This document shows positions 12,423 to 22,870 of a stretch of 64,000 nucleotides of DNA, in pieces. Position 1 is the stretch's first letter; every line of letters starts with the position of its first letter. The translations under genes and the position numbers were made by a program. Location of the stretch: contig JAVHJL010000002.1 of assembly GCA_036971715.1 (NCBI GenBank), forward strand, positions 2,512,501-2,576,500, written 5' to 3'. The stretch comes from Arthrobotrys musiformis. Its lineage: Eukaryota > Ascomycota > Orbiliomycetes > Orbiliales > Orbiliaceae. The notes beneath the pieces are model-generated. The model did no database searches. It was not told where the DNA came from and was given only the letters and a program-made list of their open reading frames with translations.

Positions 12423-14318
12423 ATGCCGTTCGAATCACCATTTCCAAAAATTGATATTCCAGAAGTTGACGTACTCACCTGGCTCTTCGGATCGCCGGAT
12501 GCACCGCTCTCCCATGATCCTATATACCTAGACTCCGTCAACCCAGAAGACAAGCACATCTCGCTACATGAATTCCGATCATGGGCACGCCGGGTCTCGG
12601 GGGGTATCAAGACCAAACTCCAGCTGAAGCCGCAGGACAAACTCCTCGTCTTCTCCAGCAACAATATATACTTCCCCGTCCTCCTCATGGGGATAGTGGG
12701 ATCGGAATGCGTGTTCACGGGCGCGAATCCCACGTTTACAGCGAGAGAACTGGCGTATCAGATTAATGATGCCCATGCGAAGGTACTCTTCGTCGCACCG
12801 GATGCGGTTCCGACTGCTTTGGAGGCCGCGAAAACGACGGGGTTTGATACGAGGAAGATATTTGTGTTTGATGATAACGTCAAGAATCCCAATCGGGCTG
12901 CTTGGGCGAAGTACCCCATCGGTGGGTATTGGACTGATATCGCCCTGGAAAGGGACGAGGATTTCAGGTGGAGGCGATTGGGAGGGAAGGATGTGCACAC
13001 TACCGTTGCGATTAATTACTCCAGCGGCACGACGGGTATGCCGAAGGGGGTTGAGATCACGCATTGGAATTTCGTGGCGAATGCTACGCAGTCGCTTGCT
13101 ATGGATGACCCGGTGGTGGGTTACGAGCCGGTGAATTTATCGGCGATTCCGATGTACCATGCCTACGGTATGGCGGCGTTCGTGATGCTGGCTCCGAAGC
13201 AGGGCGTTAAGGTTTATGTTATGCCCAAATTCGACTTTGTCGAGTATTTGAAGTATGAAAACCTCCTCACCCTTCGAACGCTTGTGTAATTAATGGAGGG
13301 TTTTGTTTGATGCTAATATGGATGTGTACAGGTGTATTGAGAAATACAAGGTTACATCGATTGCAGCTGTGCCACCTATTGTTGTGGCATTCGCGAAGCA
13401 TCCCGCAGTTGATAAGACGGACTTATCATCGGTTCGGTCTATCGGCTGCGGTGCTGCGCCGCTGAGTGCGGAGACAGCTATCGCCGCTGAAGCCAAATTC
13501 AACAATGTGAGAATCCTACAAGGTTAGTGAAGAAAAAGTCCTCGAAAAATTATCTATCGAGTAAGAAGGCAAGGCTAAATGTGAATCTGTTTAAAAACAG
13601 GGTATGGCCTGAGCGAGGTAACCTGTGCTGTTATCGCACAAAGAGAGAACAAACTAAACATCAACCCCAAACGGGGCACCGTTGGCCACATCGCTCCGAA
13701 TTGCCAAGCAAAACTAGTCGACGGAGAAGGAAAAGAACTGGGGAGAAACGTCCCCGGAGAGCTATGGGTTCGTGGACCAAACGTCATGAAAGGGTATTAT
13801 AACAAACCCGAAGCAACGGCGGATACAATTACTCCGGATGGATGGTTGAAGACCGGCGATGTTGCATATGTTGACGACGAGGGCTTGTGGTATATTGTTG
13901 ACAGGAAGAAGGTAAACAAATCCCTAAAATCGGCACGAACTTGCATCTACGGATATTAACCTGAGGAATCATATAGGAACTCATTAAGACATCAGGCTAC
14001 CAAGTAGCTCCAGCTGAACTGGAAGCAGTCCTCCTGGAGCACCCAGATGTCGCAGATGCCGGTGTCATCGGAATCAAATGGGCAGACAACGAGCGTCCTA
14101 GAGCTTACATCGTCAGGAACGCAGGCTCCAAGGTAACAAGCGAAGACATCAAGAAATATATGTCGAAGGTTTGTTCCAGCTACAAGCAACTTACCGGTGG
14201 TATCGTCTGGGTCGACGAAATCCCAAAGAACCCGTCAGGCAAGATTTTGAGAAAGGTTTTGAGAGAACGAGCAGCAAAGGAGGTGAAAGATACAGGAGAT
14301 CACCGGGCAAAGCTTTAA
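12423..14318 (+). CDS. 4-coumarate/acyl-CoA ligase-like adenylate-forming enzyme with PTS1
   Basis: There are four exons (12423-13252, 13332-13522, 13601-13911, 13977-14318), giving 557 residues. All ANL-superfamily core motifs are present. The ATP-binding loop SSGTTGMPKG lies near residue 200. The adenine-binding YGLSE motif is assembled across intron 2. GWLKTGD, VDRKKELIKTSG and PKNPSGKILRK follow, the last carrying the catalytic Lys of the C-terminal lid. Length and motif order match plant-type 4-coumarate-CoA ligases and fungal peroxisomal acyl/aryl-CoA ligases. The reaction is acid + ATP + CoA to acyl-CoA + AMP + PPi; the acid substrate cannot be read from sequence. The C-terminus is AKL, a peroxisomal targeting signal type 1, so import into peroxisomes is expected. 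The gene ends 109 bp from the stop of URB2, which converges on it. Confidence 0.93.
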
Positions 14319-14427
14319 AGGGAAGCATTTTCGAAGATATCAAAGAATTGGACTTTTGGTGCTCTGGGTATTTTGATGTATTATACATATATATTTTACA
14401 AGAACAAGAGACCACGGAACGTGGCCC

Positions 14428-17400
14428 TCAATCAACCCACTTGCCAAACTTGTTCCAATCCTCATACAAGGCCTTGAACACCACTCTCCCCGGGTTATCC
14501 AAGCTCATATTCAATGACCTAAGGGTCGATTCCTGCATAACATCAAACATAGCATATAACCCCGGCGTCAAGGCCGCACGTACATCCGATGTCAGATGGT
14601 GCGTAAGATTCAGGTTGATATATTGTTTCAATATCCCAGGAACATGTGGCTCCACCGCTTTCCTCGCCGCCACCGTGGCGGAAGAAAGGTTATCCGACTT
14701 GCGGTTCATCCTGACACTTGAAGTCGATGGATCGCAGAGCATAGTTAGTAGTCGACAGTATGCCAACGCAGCTTCTTTGGTTACAGTCCAGCCTTTGGCG
14801 CTGGCTAACCAAGGCGGGTGGATTTCGGTATCTGATCTTTTCCTACCAGTTATTCGTGGTAGGAAAAGAAGGTTCATGAGCGCCTCGAGGGTGGCAGTAA
14901 TAAGACCATGTCGGTTTTTGATTCTAAACCTTTGGCCGCTGAGGATATTTCCCATAATACTACAGATGGGAATAAAGATTGTGTCGGCGTTCGCGGCCGA
15001 GTATATAAATCGTGGGCCTCGCGATGAAATTGTAGTAACAATGCTCGCAAGAGTTTCCTCGATGTTCAACTGGGATATCGAAAGCCCCTAGGGAAACTGT
15101 TAGGCCTGAAGACCCAAGAATAGGTAAATTTGAGCTTACCTTGTCTTTTATGAGTATATTGGTTGTATCTAGAAGGACACATAGGCTCTCAAAATTATCG
15201 CAAGCAGGGCTAGCTAATGCCAACTGAGAGAAAATAAATGAAATCTGAGTATCAGGTTGTGTATCGCTAGATTTGTTGGCTTTTTAGGGAACGTTAGTTG
15301 CGCTTCTTTATTCGGCCGGGGTCGGTGTTTAGAACTCACCAGTCGCAATGACTAAAATATCTTGTAAAATTGCATAGAAAGATGATGGTATTTTTGACGA
15401 TGCCGGGAAAATGGCGCCTGCCACATACCCGAGAAGATCATAGACAGCTGAGGAACTCTGTCTAGCCAGTGTTGATGTATAGCTTGAACGGAACGGCTCA
15501 TACAAATCTATATTCCGGAATAAACTATTAGTCTTCGAGTCGTCAAACTTCTTGCCGGGTTCCAAGAATCACCTTTCTGGCCTAGAAGAAACGCAAGATC
15601 GGTAGCCTGTTTTCCGTCATCACTTGCGATCGTCGAGATCACACGAGCGTAGAATGTTAAGCATTGGCCTGAAGATGGCTTCCTGTGATCGGAAAGCATA
15701 GAATCGAACCGGGACCGAAGTTTTGCGGTTTTGTCGCCCGACACGAAGTCGTTTGCGCCGCTGTCATCACGATTCTTAATCAAGGGCACTAAAGGTTCCA
15801 AAAATTTCAAATCCAAGCTCGCTTGTTGTAAACCCTCGTCGGAACTTAAGCCTTTCGCCGGGTCTACGATGAGACTTATCAAGATCGCAGATAATTTATC
15901 TATCAATGAGGATACCCTTTCCTTGATGGCGTCTTCCTTGTCGTCGCTGATAGTCTGTATAGCACCCTGGATGACCGCATGCGACCAAGCACGAATGCTA
16001 ATATCGGAGGTCCCAGCCTTATCCAATAGCTTATCAGCAAGGTCGATCGCTGCTAAGAGTTGTGTCTCTGCTTTCTCGTGATGTCGAGATTCAACGAGGT
16101 GTCTAGTATCTAGTTAGAACCGGCGAAGCGACCTAAAGGGCGTTGGGATGCATACCTTATCACGGCCTTAGCAAGATCAATCCTAACATCAAAATCTGCC
16201 TCGGAGGTAACGAATAGCCCATATATTCCATCGGTGTCCCCAATCGACGTCGCCAAAGCTGAAGAGTTCGTTGATAGTCGAGCTAATCGTACCAAGGCCT
16301 CCAGAACCCTTCGGCGCTCCTCAGGGTCCGTCGGTTGCTTCGCGACAGAAAACAATTCGTCAATGATAGCTTCCCTTTGCGATTTTCTGAGCGCGGCTAG
16401 CGGACATTGAGTGAAAACGTCTAGGATAGCTGAAGGGTAGTGACCCGAAGCCTTATTTGTTCGCATAGCCTCCAGTATTGCAGCAAATAAAGTATCTAGA
16501 TGGTACCGTTAGTATTCTAGATATGGTACACGTTATCAGATCGCAATAATTACCTTTAACTTTGGCGTCCTCATAGACCTTGGAGTCGCTTCTGACAAAA
16601 GAACTCCAAGCAGAGCATAGGCCCACAATGCTCCTGTCCGTAGTTGCCTCAGACGCCTCTACCAACAGACTTAAAAAGAACTCTTGCAAGAGGGCAGTAT
16701 CTAATTGACTGTTTTGGTTAGTCTTTATAAGGGGTATCAATAAAAATCCGAAGGGGAACAAGTTACCTTAGGAGTCCCACGAATCGAGAGGCTATTGTAT
16801 GAACCAACGATACAACAACATCGGAGAAGCTAGAGACCCCATCGAAGTTGCCATTCCAGGCACTTCCATTCGCAGATTTAATTCGAGGAATAACCCCCTT
16901 TAGAATACCCTCTAGCTCCTCAACACTCAAATGTTTATGCTCTCGTAGTACTAAGGCAAACGTAAGAAGGATTGATAGTTCTTTAGCTATGCCGTTTTTA
17001 AGCTTGGACCCCGACAAAAGAGCTGTGGTGCGTTTAACCAGCGTCTCTTTAAGTTCGGTGATATCGCGAGAGAAGTCTAATGCAGGCCACATATCCAGTA
17101 TCCGTAGGACAACCCTCCAGTATTGCCACTGGCTCTTACTTGCATCCGCTTTCGGAGCCATGGCTGTCAGATTGTTGAAGAGCGAGATAACCAGACCTTC
17201 AGACCCTAGTTTATCAATAGTTTCTATTCGAGTAACTCCTCGCAGAATACTATCGACAATCGGTAAAGAGATTTTGGTAGGTTCGGGTGCTGAGTATTTC
17301 TTGAAAACATTTTGAATCTGGCTTTGGGTCAGCCCTGTTTCCACGTGGGATGCCATAAGTAATTGGAACCGATCAGACCGCCAAATCGGCGACTTGCTTT

Positions 17401-19012
17401 CAAGTTCCCGACCAAGTAGTGTGAACCATCTCTCAAACAGGCTCTCTAGATCACGGGCTTCCACGGAAACAACGACGATCTGCTGAACGAATTGCCAAAC
17501 GCCCTCTTCACAGCCTCCAGTCTCCAACTTCGAGATTATATCAAATACTGTGTCGCCTTCTACAGACATCAGAACGTCTAGATCGATTTTAGCAACCGCC
17601 CGTAGCACCGCCCAATCAACATCGGAAGGTTGTCGTAATGCCAACTTGATCGAATTCTTCAACGCGGTCTCCTCCACGATAACTTTATTCCGGATAGCGA
17701 TGTCCAAAATCTCGGTGTGGATAGCCAGGTGGTTTTTCGTAACCGATAGCATCCAGGATAATAAGACACTGACGAACCCATCCGCATGTCGCCGCTGTTT
17801 GACTGAATAATCCCTATCTGCCTTCTCAATCGCCAATTCCAAGGTTATAGGGAGCGATAGAGCAATTGATTCCGAGACTGATGCGGATTTTTTATCTGCG
17901 CACGCATCTGCGAGGGGTTTGAGGGCGCCAAGGAAGTCAGATCGTTTCTCTTTCGGCGCTGAGACAGGCTGGAAAATGTAGCTGCCCAAAAACCAGGCGA
18001 TGATTTCTCTGATATCTTTGGGTAGGGAAGGAATGCTGAGTATCATGGACATGGGCTGCAGTAGTTTGCTTGATACGAGAGATGCAAGCTGTAATTTTTA
18101 TTAGCATACGGTTTTTATCCTCTAAAGGGTTGAGCTAACTTACCTTTGCGGTATCAGACACCCCATAAGAGCATGACTTCCAGATCATCTGGCACAAAGC
18201 CGTCCAGTTGACCACGCCACCAACCCAACCAAGCCCTTGAACCACAATAAACAGCAACTTAAAGTACGATTCACAAAGTTGGGCCGCCGTCTCCGGTGAA
18301 AACTTGAAAATCGGAGTGGTTAGATCCAACCTCCTCCTCTTCGGATTCGTCTCGTCCCGGCCTGACCCGCCTTCAAATCGGACCTTCAGGTATTCCACGA
18401 CTCTAAACACAGCGGAAAGCAGGATCTCAACCTGTTGACCTCGCCTCGACCATTCCCTTCTTATCTTATGACGGTTCGCGCGGGCGTATGTCGTGCGAAG
18501 GAGAGGGCTTCCCGGTTCGGTAGCCGACGAGCTCGTGGACGACGCAGAGTCTTGCATTTCGACATCTTCGTTGTCATTGTTACTTGATATAGGTTCCTCT
18601 TCCTCATTTGAGTATGTTGCGACAGCGTCCGACAGAGTTTTCGCTATGATTCCGGCGAACTTGTGTTTTCGCAGTGTCGCGGAAGCAGCTGTGAGGTTTA
18701 GATCTGGGGTGTTTAACAGTTCGTAGAGGGTATTCCAGGCATCCGGCGACAGTCGTCCACTACGATATATCTCAACGTATTAGTTTCCAACAACCCATGT
18801 CGTTTCGAATAAATTTGATGGAGGGGAGCATACTCCGACGATGTCCCATCTTCCAACCGTTCAACCAGCCATTCCACCAGCCATTCTTCCTTCCCAGGAA
18901 AAAACAAAGCAACTTCGCCCCTGCAAACCGATTGCGCGGTAGGTAATAGCCCCAATAACGGCTTCGACTTGTCGCGAAGGGATTTCGTGAAGTTCGCCGT
19001 TGAAAGCACCAT
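14428..19012 (-). CDS. URB2: Urb2/Npa2-family nucleolar pre-60S ribosome biogenesis protein
   Basis: I deduced nine exons: 19012-18834, 18759-18144, 18088-16767, 16708-16554, 16495-16156, 16102-15573, 15507-15340, 15279-15140 and 15069-14428. The introns are 53-74 nt, and frame is kept throughout to give about 1363 residues. The C-terminal 200 residues carry the Urb2/Npa2 signature, ending NPGRVVFKALYEDWNKFGKWVD-like just before the stop. The N-terminal exon (residues 1-60) has the LRDKSKPLLGLL and EEWLVEWLVERL pattern of family members, and the middle is alpha-helical and repeat-like. Yeast Urb2 acts in the nucleolus in early 60S assembly and rRNA processing with Npa1/Urb1. The yeast protein is somewhat shorter (about 1170 aa). 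The start at ATG 19012 was preferred over an upstream in-frame ATG (19066) for its context and its distance to MIC10. Intron 5 has a weak GTGATT donor but a good CTAAT branch site. Confidence 0.88.
14836..14869. repeat. 13-bp inverted repeat with 8-nt loop inside the last URB2 exon
   Basis: TCTTTTCCTACCA (14836-14848) and its perfect reverse complement (14857-14869) flank GTTATTCG. The element is within coding sequence for the FLPRITGRKR stretch of URB2, so the mRNA could form a stable hairpin. There is no sign of an insertion. Confidence 0.7.
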
Positions 19013-19431
19013 GGTGCTGTACCCGCGCGATAGGATTATATTCGATGTTGGAGTTTTTTTTTCCACTTGCAGTGTCGTATTTTTTATATAAACAGATGAG
19101 TTGCCAATGCGAGCTGGGAAAATAGGCGAAAAAAAATTAGAACGTCCAAGTTCGGCTCGGAGACAGGATTATTAAATCACGCTCGTGCTAAACCTCAAAC
19201 CACAATTCTTCGAACCTCAACTATCTTTCCTCCCACCCTTTCCGACCCTCAAAGGAATCAAAATCCCCCCCCACGTCCAAGCGCCGAGACGGGCCAGAAA
19301 TCTAATCGATTGTCGGATAACCTCCTCGAACAATTGATCCTGCGTTTCTTCACGAATTTTCCCTCCATCAATTCCGATATCAGCTTTACCCCTTCGTCAG
19401 GAAACCCCTCCGAAATAATTAATCCGCCACA
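19013..19431. promoter_or_regulatory. bidirectional promoter of URB2 and MIC10
   Basis: Only 419 bp separate the start codons of leftward URB2 and rightward MIC10, so both promoters and leaders must lie here. The half near MIC10 is C/T-rich (19200-19280). The half near URB2 holds an A-rich segment and a TATATAA-like string near 19084-19090. No specific factor site is claimed. Confidence 0.65.
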
Positions 19432-19846
19432 ATGACGACAACCGCAGGAACATCCGAGGCTTCCACACCATCGACTTCCTCATCGCAGGTCGTCAGCCGG
19501 GTATCTGCTCCTGTCTCGGAGACCCTTCTCAATGATAAGGTCCGTTAGAACCAATTGGCATTGACGAACGCACCCGGCGTAACTTTTTATAGCTTCACAA
19601 AACAAATAAAAGACGCTATTTGCTAAAAATTCTTTCGGGTTGATATTATAGTGGGACCTCTGCCTCTCCAACGCCATCATAAAATCCGGCCTCGGTCTTG
19701 GATTCGGCATCGTTTTCTCGGTCCTTTTGTTCAAGAGGAGGGCATTCCCGGCTTGGATCGGTCTTGGATTTGGTGCCGGTAGGGGGTACGCTGAGTGTGA
19801 TGCCAACTTCAAGAGTGCTGCCGGTTCGAGGAGCGTTCGGGCCTAA
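19432..19846 (+). CDS. MIC10: MICOS complex subunit MIC10 (cristae junction membrane protein)
   Basis: There are two exons, 19432-19539 and 19652-19846, with a 112-nt intron in phase 0, giving 100 residues. After a Ser/Thr-rich N-terminus comes the Mic10 signature: WDLCLSN at the splice junction, then a first membrane hairpin arm with glycine-rich GLGLGFGIVFSVLLF, a positive loop KRRAFPAW, and a second arm GLGFGAGRGYAECD. The two GxGxG motifs are those needed in yeast Mic10 for oligomerisation and membrane bending at cristae junctions of the mitochondrial inner membrane. Length fits the family (about 90-100 aa). It shares a divergent promoter with URB2. Assignment is firm; the exact intron was chosen because it joins NDK to WDLCLSN in frame. 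Confidence 0.95.
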
Positions 19847-20595
19847 GGGGACTCTCTTCTTCTTCTCGAAAAATTTTACCGCTCGCTTCGCAAGATGCCC
19901 TGAACACACAAGCACGCACGAAAACGCAGGCATGCCACGAGAAACTCTCAGATCCCGCACTCTCTTCTGTTTTTTACGTATTGTAAGCTAGGAGGGGGGT
20001 GGGGACGGTGTGCTACAGTAGATAACTTAGAGACGAGGTTTTCCGGAGATGTTTTTTGAAAAGTGGCTTTAGAGGGTTGAATTCCATTTCTTCACTTGAT
20101 CAGAAAAATACTACGTCATACTACTACAACTTTGTCAATATTACTCTTTGAAAAGCGCTGCACTTCTGTATATATTTCTTGCCGCAATCCCTTATCATCA
20201 TTACGTTCAGTCTTTCTTACATCTAGAGCTACAGTAGAGTTTAAAGTTTATTAATCTAAGACAACAAGAAGGCTGTAAAGCCATACCCATAGTTGTAGTC
20301 TGCGGTTCAACCTAGATCTTTGAATATAACCAACGTTAGCCTCAATCCAACTATAAGGATATTTGCATGGCGATGTGATAGCATTGGTATTTCAATATGC
20401 TTGCTTGTGATCAGATAGGAGCGAAAGATGGATAATTTTGCTTCGTTCATTAGGCTTTGGGCCCTCAGGTGAACTATGCATTGAAAATTTTTGAATCATC
20501 ATGAAATCGGCAAAGCATGAAAAGGAAGGCGCGGCTAAGGAAAAGAGAAGAAACGGGGCTTTGAGGCGCTTACCAAATGTACAAGTATTTCATGT
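19847..20595. other. 750 bp convergent 3'-flank spacer
   Basis: It lies between the 3' ends of MIC10 and the trypsin-fold gene and should carry only both 3' UTRs. I see no other gene. Stops are frequent in all frames. Confidence 0.55.
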
Positions 20596-22870
20596 TTATG
20601 TCGGCTCCGCGGCTACGCTGGGCGGCGAGGAGATACTCATGTCTGCTCTGAGGGGCACAGGGGACGCAGCTGTCTCTGTGATAGTTGGAACCCCGGGCAG
20701 CGTCTGTAGCCGATTCCGGGTATTCGGATCCTCTGTTTGGTCGAGGATCCTGATACCATCGTTCGTTTTCACAAAGAGTGTCCTGGAGCCCTCCGGTTGG
20801 AAGCGTTCCGGGCACTGGTCTATGTGATGGTTGACCCCGCCGTCTTGGAGGCAAATCCCACAGCCATTGGCGGTGCCCTGGAACTCACGAAGAAGAGAGA
20901 TGTGATTTGACAGTGGGAGGAACGGTACGCACTCCTCTCCTGCGAGCTGTTTAAAGCCCTCTGCCATGCACTCCCAGGGTTGGAACATGACCAAGTCGAC
21001 ACCTTCCACGGATAAAAATCCATGTAAAACGGCGCCGATGACGGGAGTCTGGGTGACGAGTACCTCGGGGCCATATCGTTCTCCGGAAATCTGGGGCTCG
21101 GGAAGAACCCAGGCACCGCTATCACCGGGGCCTGCGAAGATATTGTCTTCTGGAGAACAACGGTTTGAAGTTATGCACCAGTTCTTGATGATCCGAGGCT
21201 CGACAGCTGCTGTCATACCGCTCCATACCACCGTCACCAGCTCAGGCTCAAAATATCCAACGACAGCTAAGACTGACAGGACATTGCCATGTGTCAAACC
21301 CGTCGATCCTATCTACCCCTGTTAGTCTGATGAAATCGCAGGGGAGTTAGGATCGAATTCTTGGAGACTTACGTCCGTTCTTGACGACACGTTCCCCATG
21401 AATGGGACTCCGAGCCGCATTGACTTCATATACAGTCGAGGAACCGTTCCACAAAGTACATGGAATAGTGTTAAACCCTATTCTCGGCCCGCAGCATTCC
21501 ACGAGGGCAAGATCCAAGTAGGTCTTGATCGTCGTGCCCTCGTGTGACACATAAAACGCTCCTTGGCTTTTCTTGTGAACGGTACCGAATTGGCAGATAG
21601 GCCCGGTAGCTTTGCCGGCATCCGCGAAGACAAGTAGTTCTTCCTGCGCCATTTCCCATCTTCTTCGGGATTCGAGTGTTTCTTTGCAGCTTGGACCAAG
21701 ACTCCTGAGGTGGAACTCCAATTCCTGCAATGCCAACTCTTCTTTGGCACGAGCTTTCCTGTAGCAAGCGTCAAGATCTACAGTTGACGGTGAAACGACT
21801 GCATCATGTTGATCTCCAACGGCGTGACTTGCTGTCACAGCGTAGACTTTACCAGATTGAGTCGTTACATAGCCGCCGATCGTACCACTTATACCTGCAG
21901 TGAAAGGTCCTATGGAGGAGCCCATTGGTGGTCGAGCATGGTAGCCAATGTTTTGGGGTAGACTTCGTCCTCGCAGAGACTCTATAAGTCGTAGCTGCCC
22001 ATACGGTTCACGACCGCTCAAATGACCATGCTGGGATATCTCTTGGATTATGACGTGAAGAGAAGAGGTTGGGTCTTTGCCACGCACGGTATCCACCAGT
22101 AGGTTGTGGAGTACCTCCACAGAACCCCATGCCTCCTGCGATGGCACCGTGACCATCAAGTAGAGGCAATGCCCATGCTGAAAGTTACGTCTATGACTCG
22201 TAAACTCATAGCAACTGAATACCATGGCAAATGGCCACAGGCAGTGGAACTCCCGCCTCTGGAGCAAGTCAACGACCTGATCCTGGACTTGCTCGTACAC
22301 CCGCCGCGCTACGATTTCCTCATAAGGGTGCCTCGTAAGGTATTCTTCCCTGTCTCTCAAGAGCCGCCAATTAAGTTCACCGCCTTCCTTGGATAACCGA
22401 AGTGCTTCGGTTATGGCAGGGTCTACTCCCACGCAAAGTTTAATATGATTGCCGGCAAATATTTCCTTCGAGTGCAAAGTTTCAGCAGCGTCGAATTGCC
22501 CATCGTTGTAGACTTCAAAGTCTCTTCTTGATCGGGGACCCTTCGCCGGTAGATCCAAGTATGCACCCAGAAGTTTGGAGGGTCCGATCTTAACTGATGG
22601 GTCGGAGACGTTATCATGTTGAGGGAATATTGGCTGAAGAACTCTATTCTTCGGAAATAACGTTGACCTCACCAGGGAGGGCTTCGCAAAGGGGAGGTCG
22701 CTGGCTTGAGGCATCGCAAAGACGGACAAGTTTTTGATGACCAAAATACTTCCAGAAGCATCGTCGACATCGTAACTGTCAGACTCGCGGCCTCCCCCCC
22801 AAATTGAGTTTTGGCAACTCGGACCGACGACGTTTTTGTTTTTAAGATTCAAAACATTGCCAATCGACAT
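20596..22870 (-). CDS. chymotrypsin-fold serine peptidase-like protein with large N-terminal extension
   Basis: There are two exons, 22870-21373 and 21308-20596, with a 64-nt intron (GTAAGT...GATAG, CTAAC branch), giving 736 residues. The peptidase-like domain starts near residue 315 (GTIGGYV). It holds a candidate triad: His349 in TASHAVG, Asp453 in YLDLALVE, and Ser563 in GPGDSGAWV. The splice junction rebuilds VVKNGRSTGLTHG, the conserved strand before the Ser motif in this clan. The first roughly 310 residues show no domain I know, though they include charged helical stretches; about 130 residues follow the Ser motif. No signal peptide or transmembrane segment is visible, so a cytosolic protein is inferred, unlike digestive trypsins. 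Similar unnamed trypsin-like proteins are common in filamentous fungi. Substrate and role are unknown. Confidence 0.82.
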
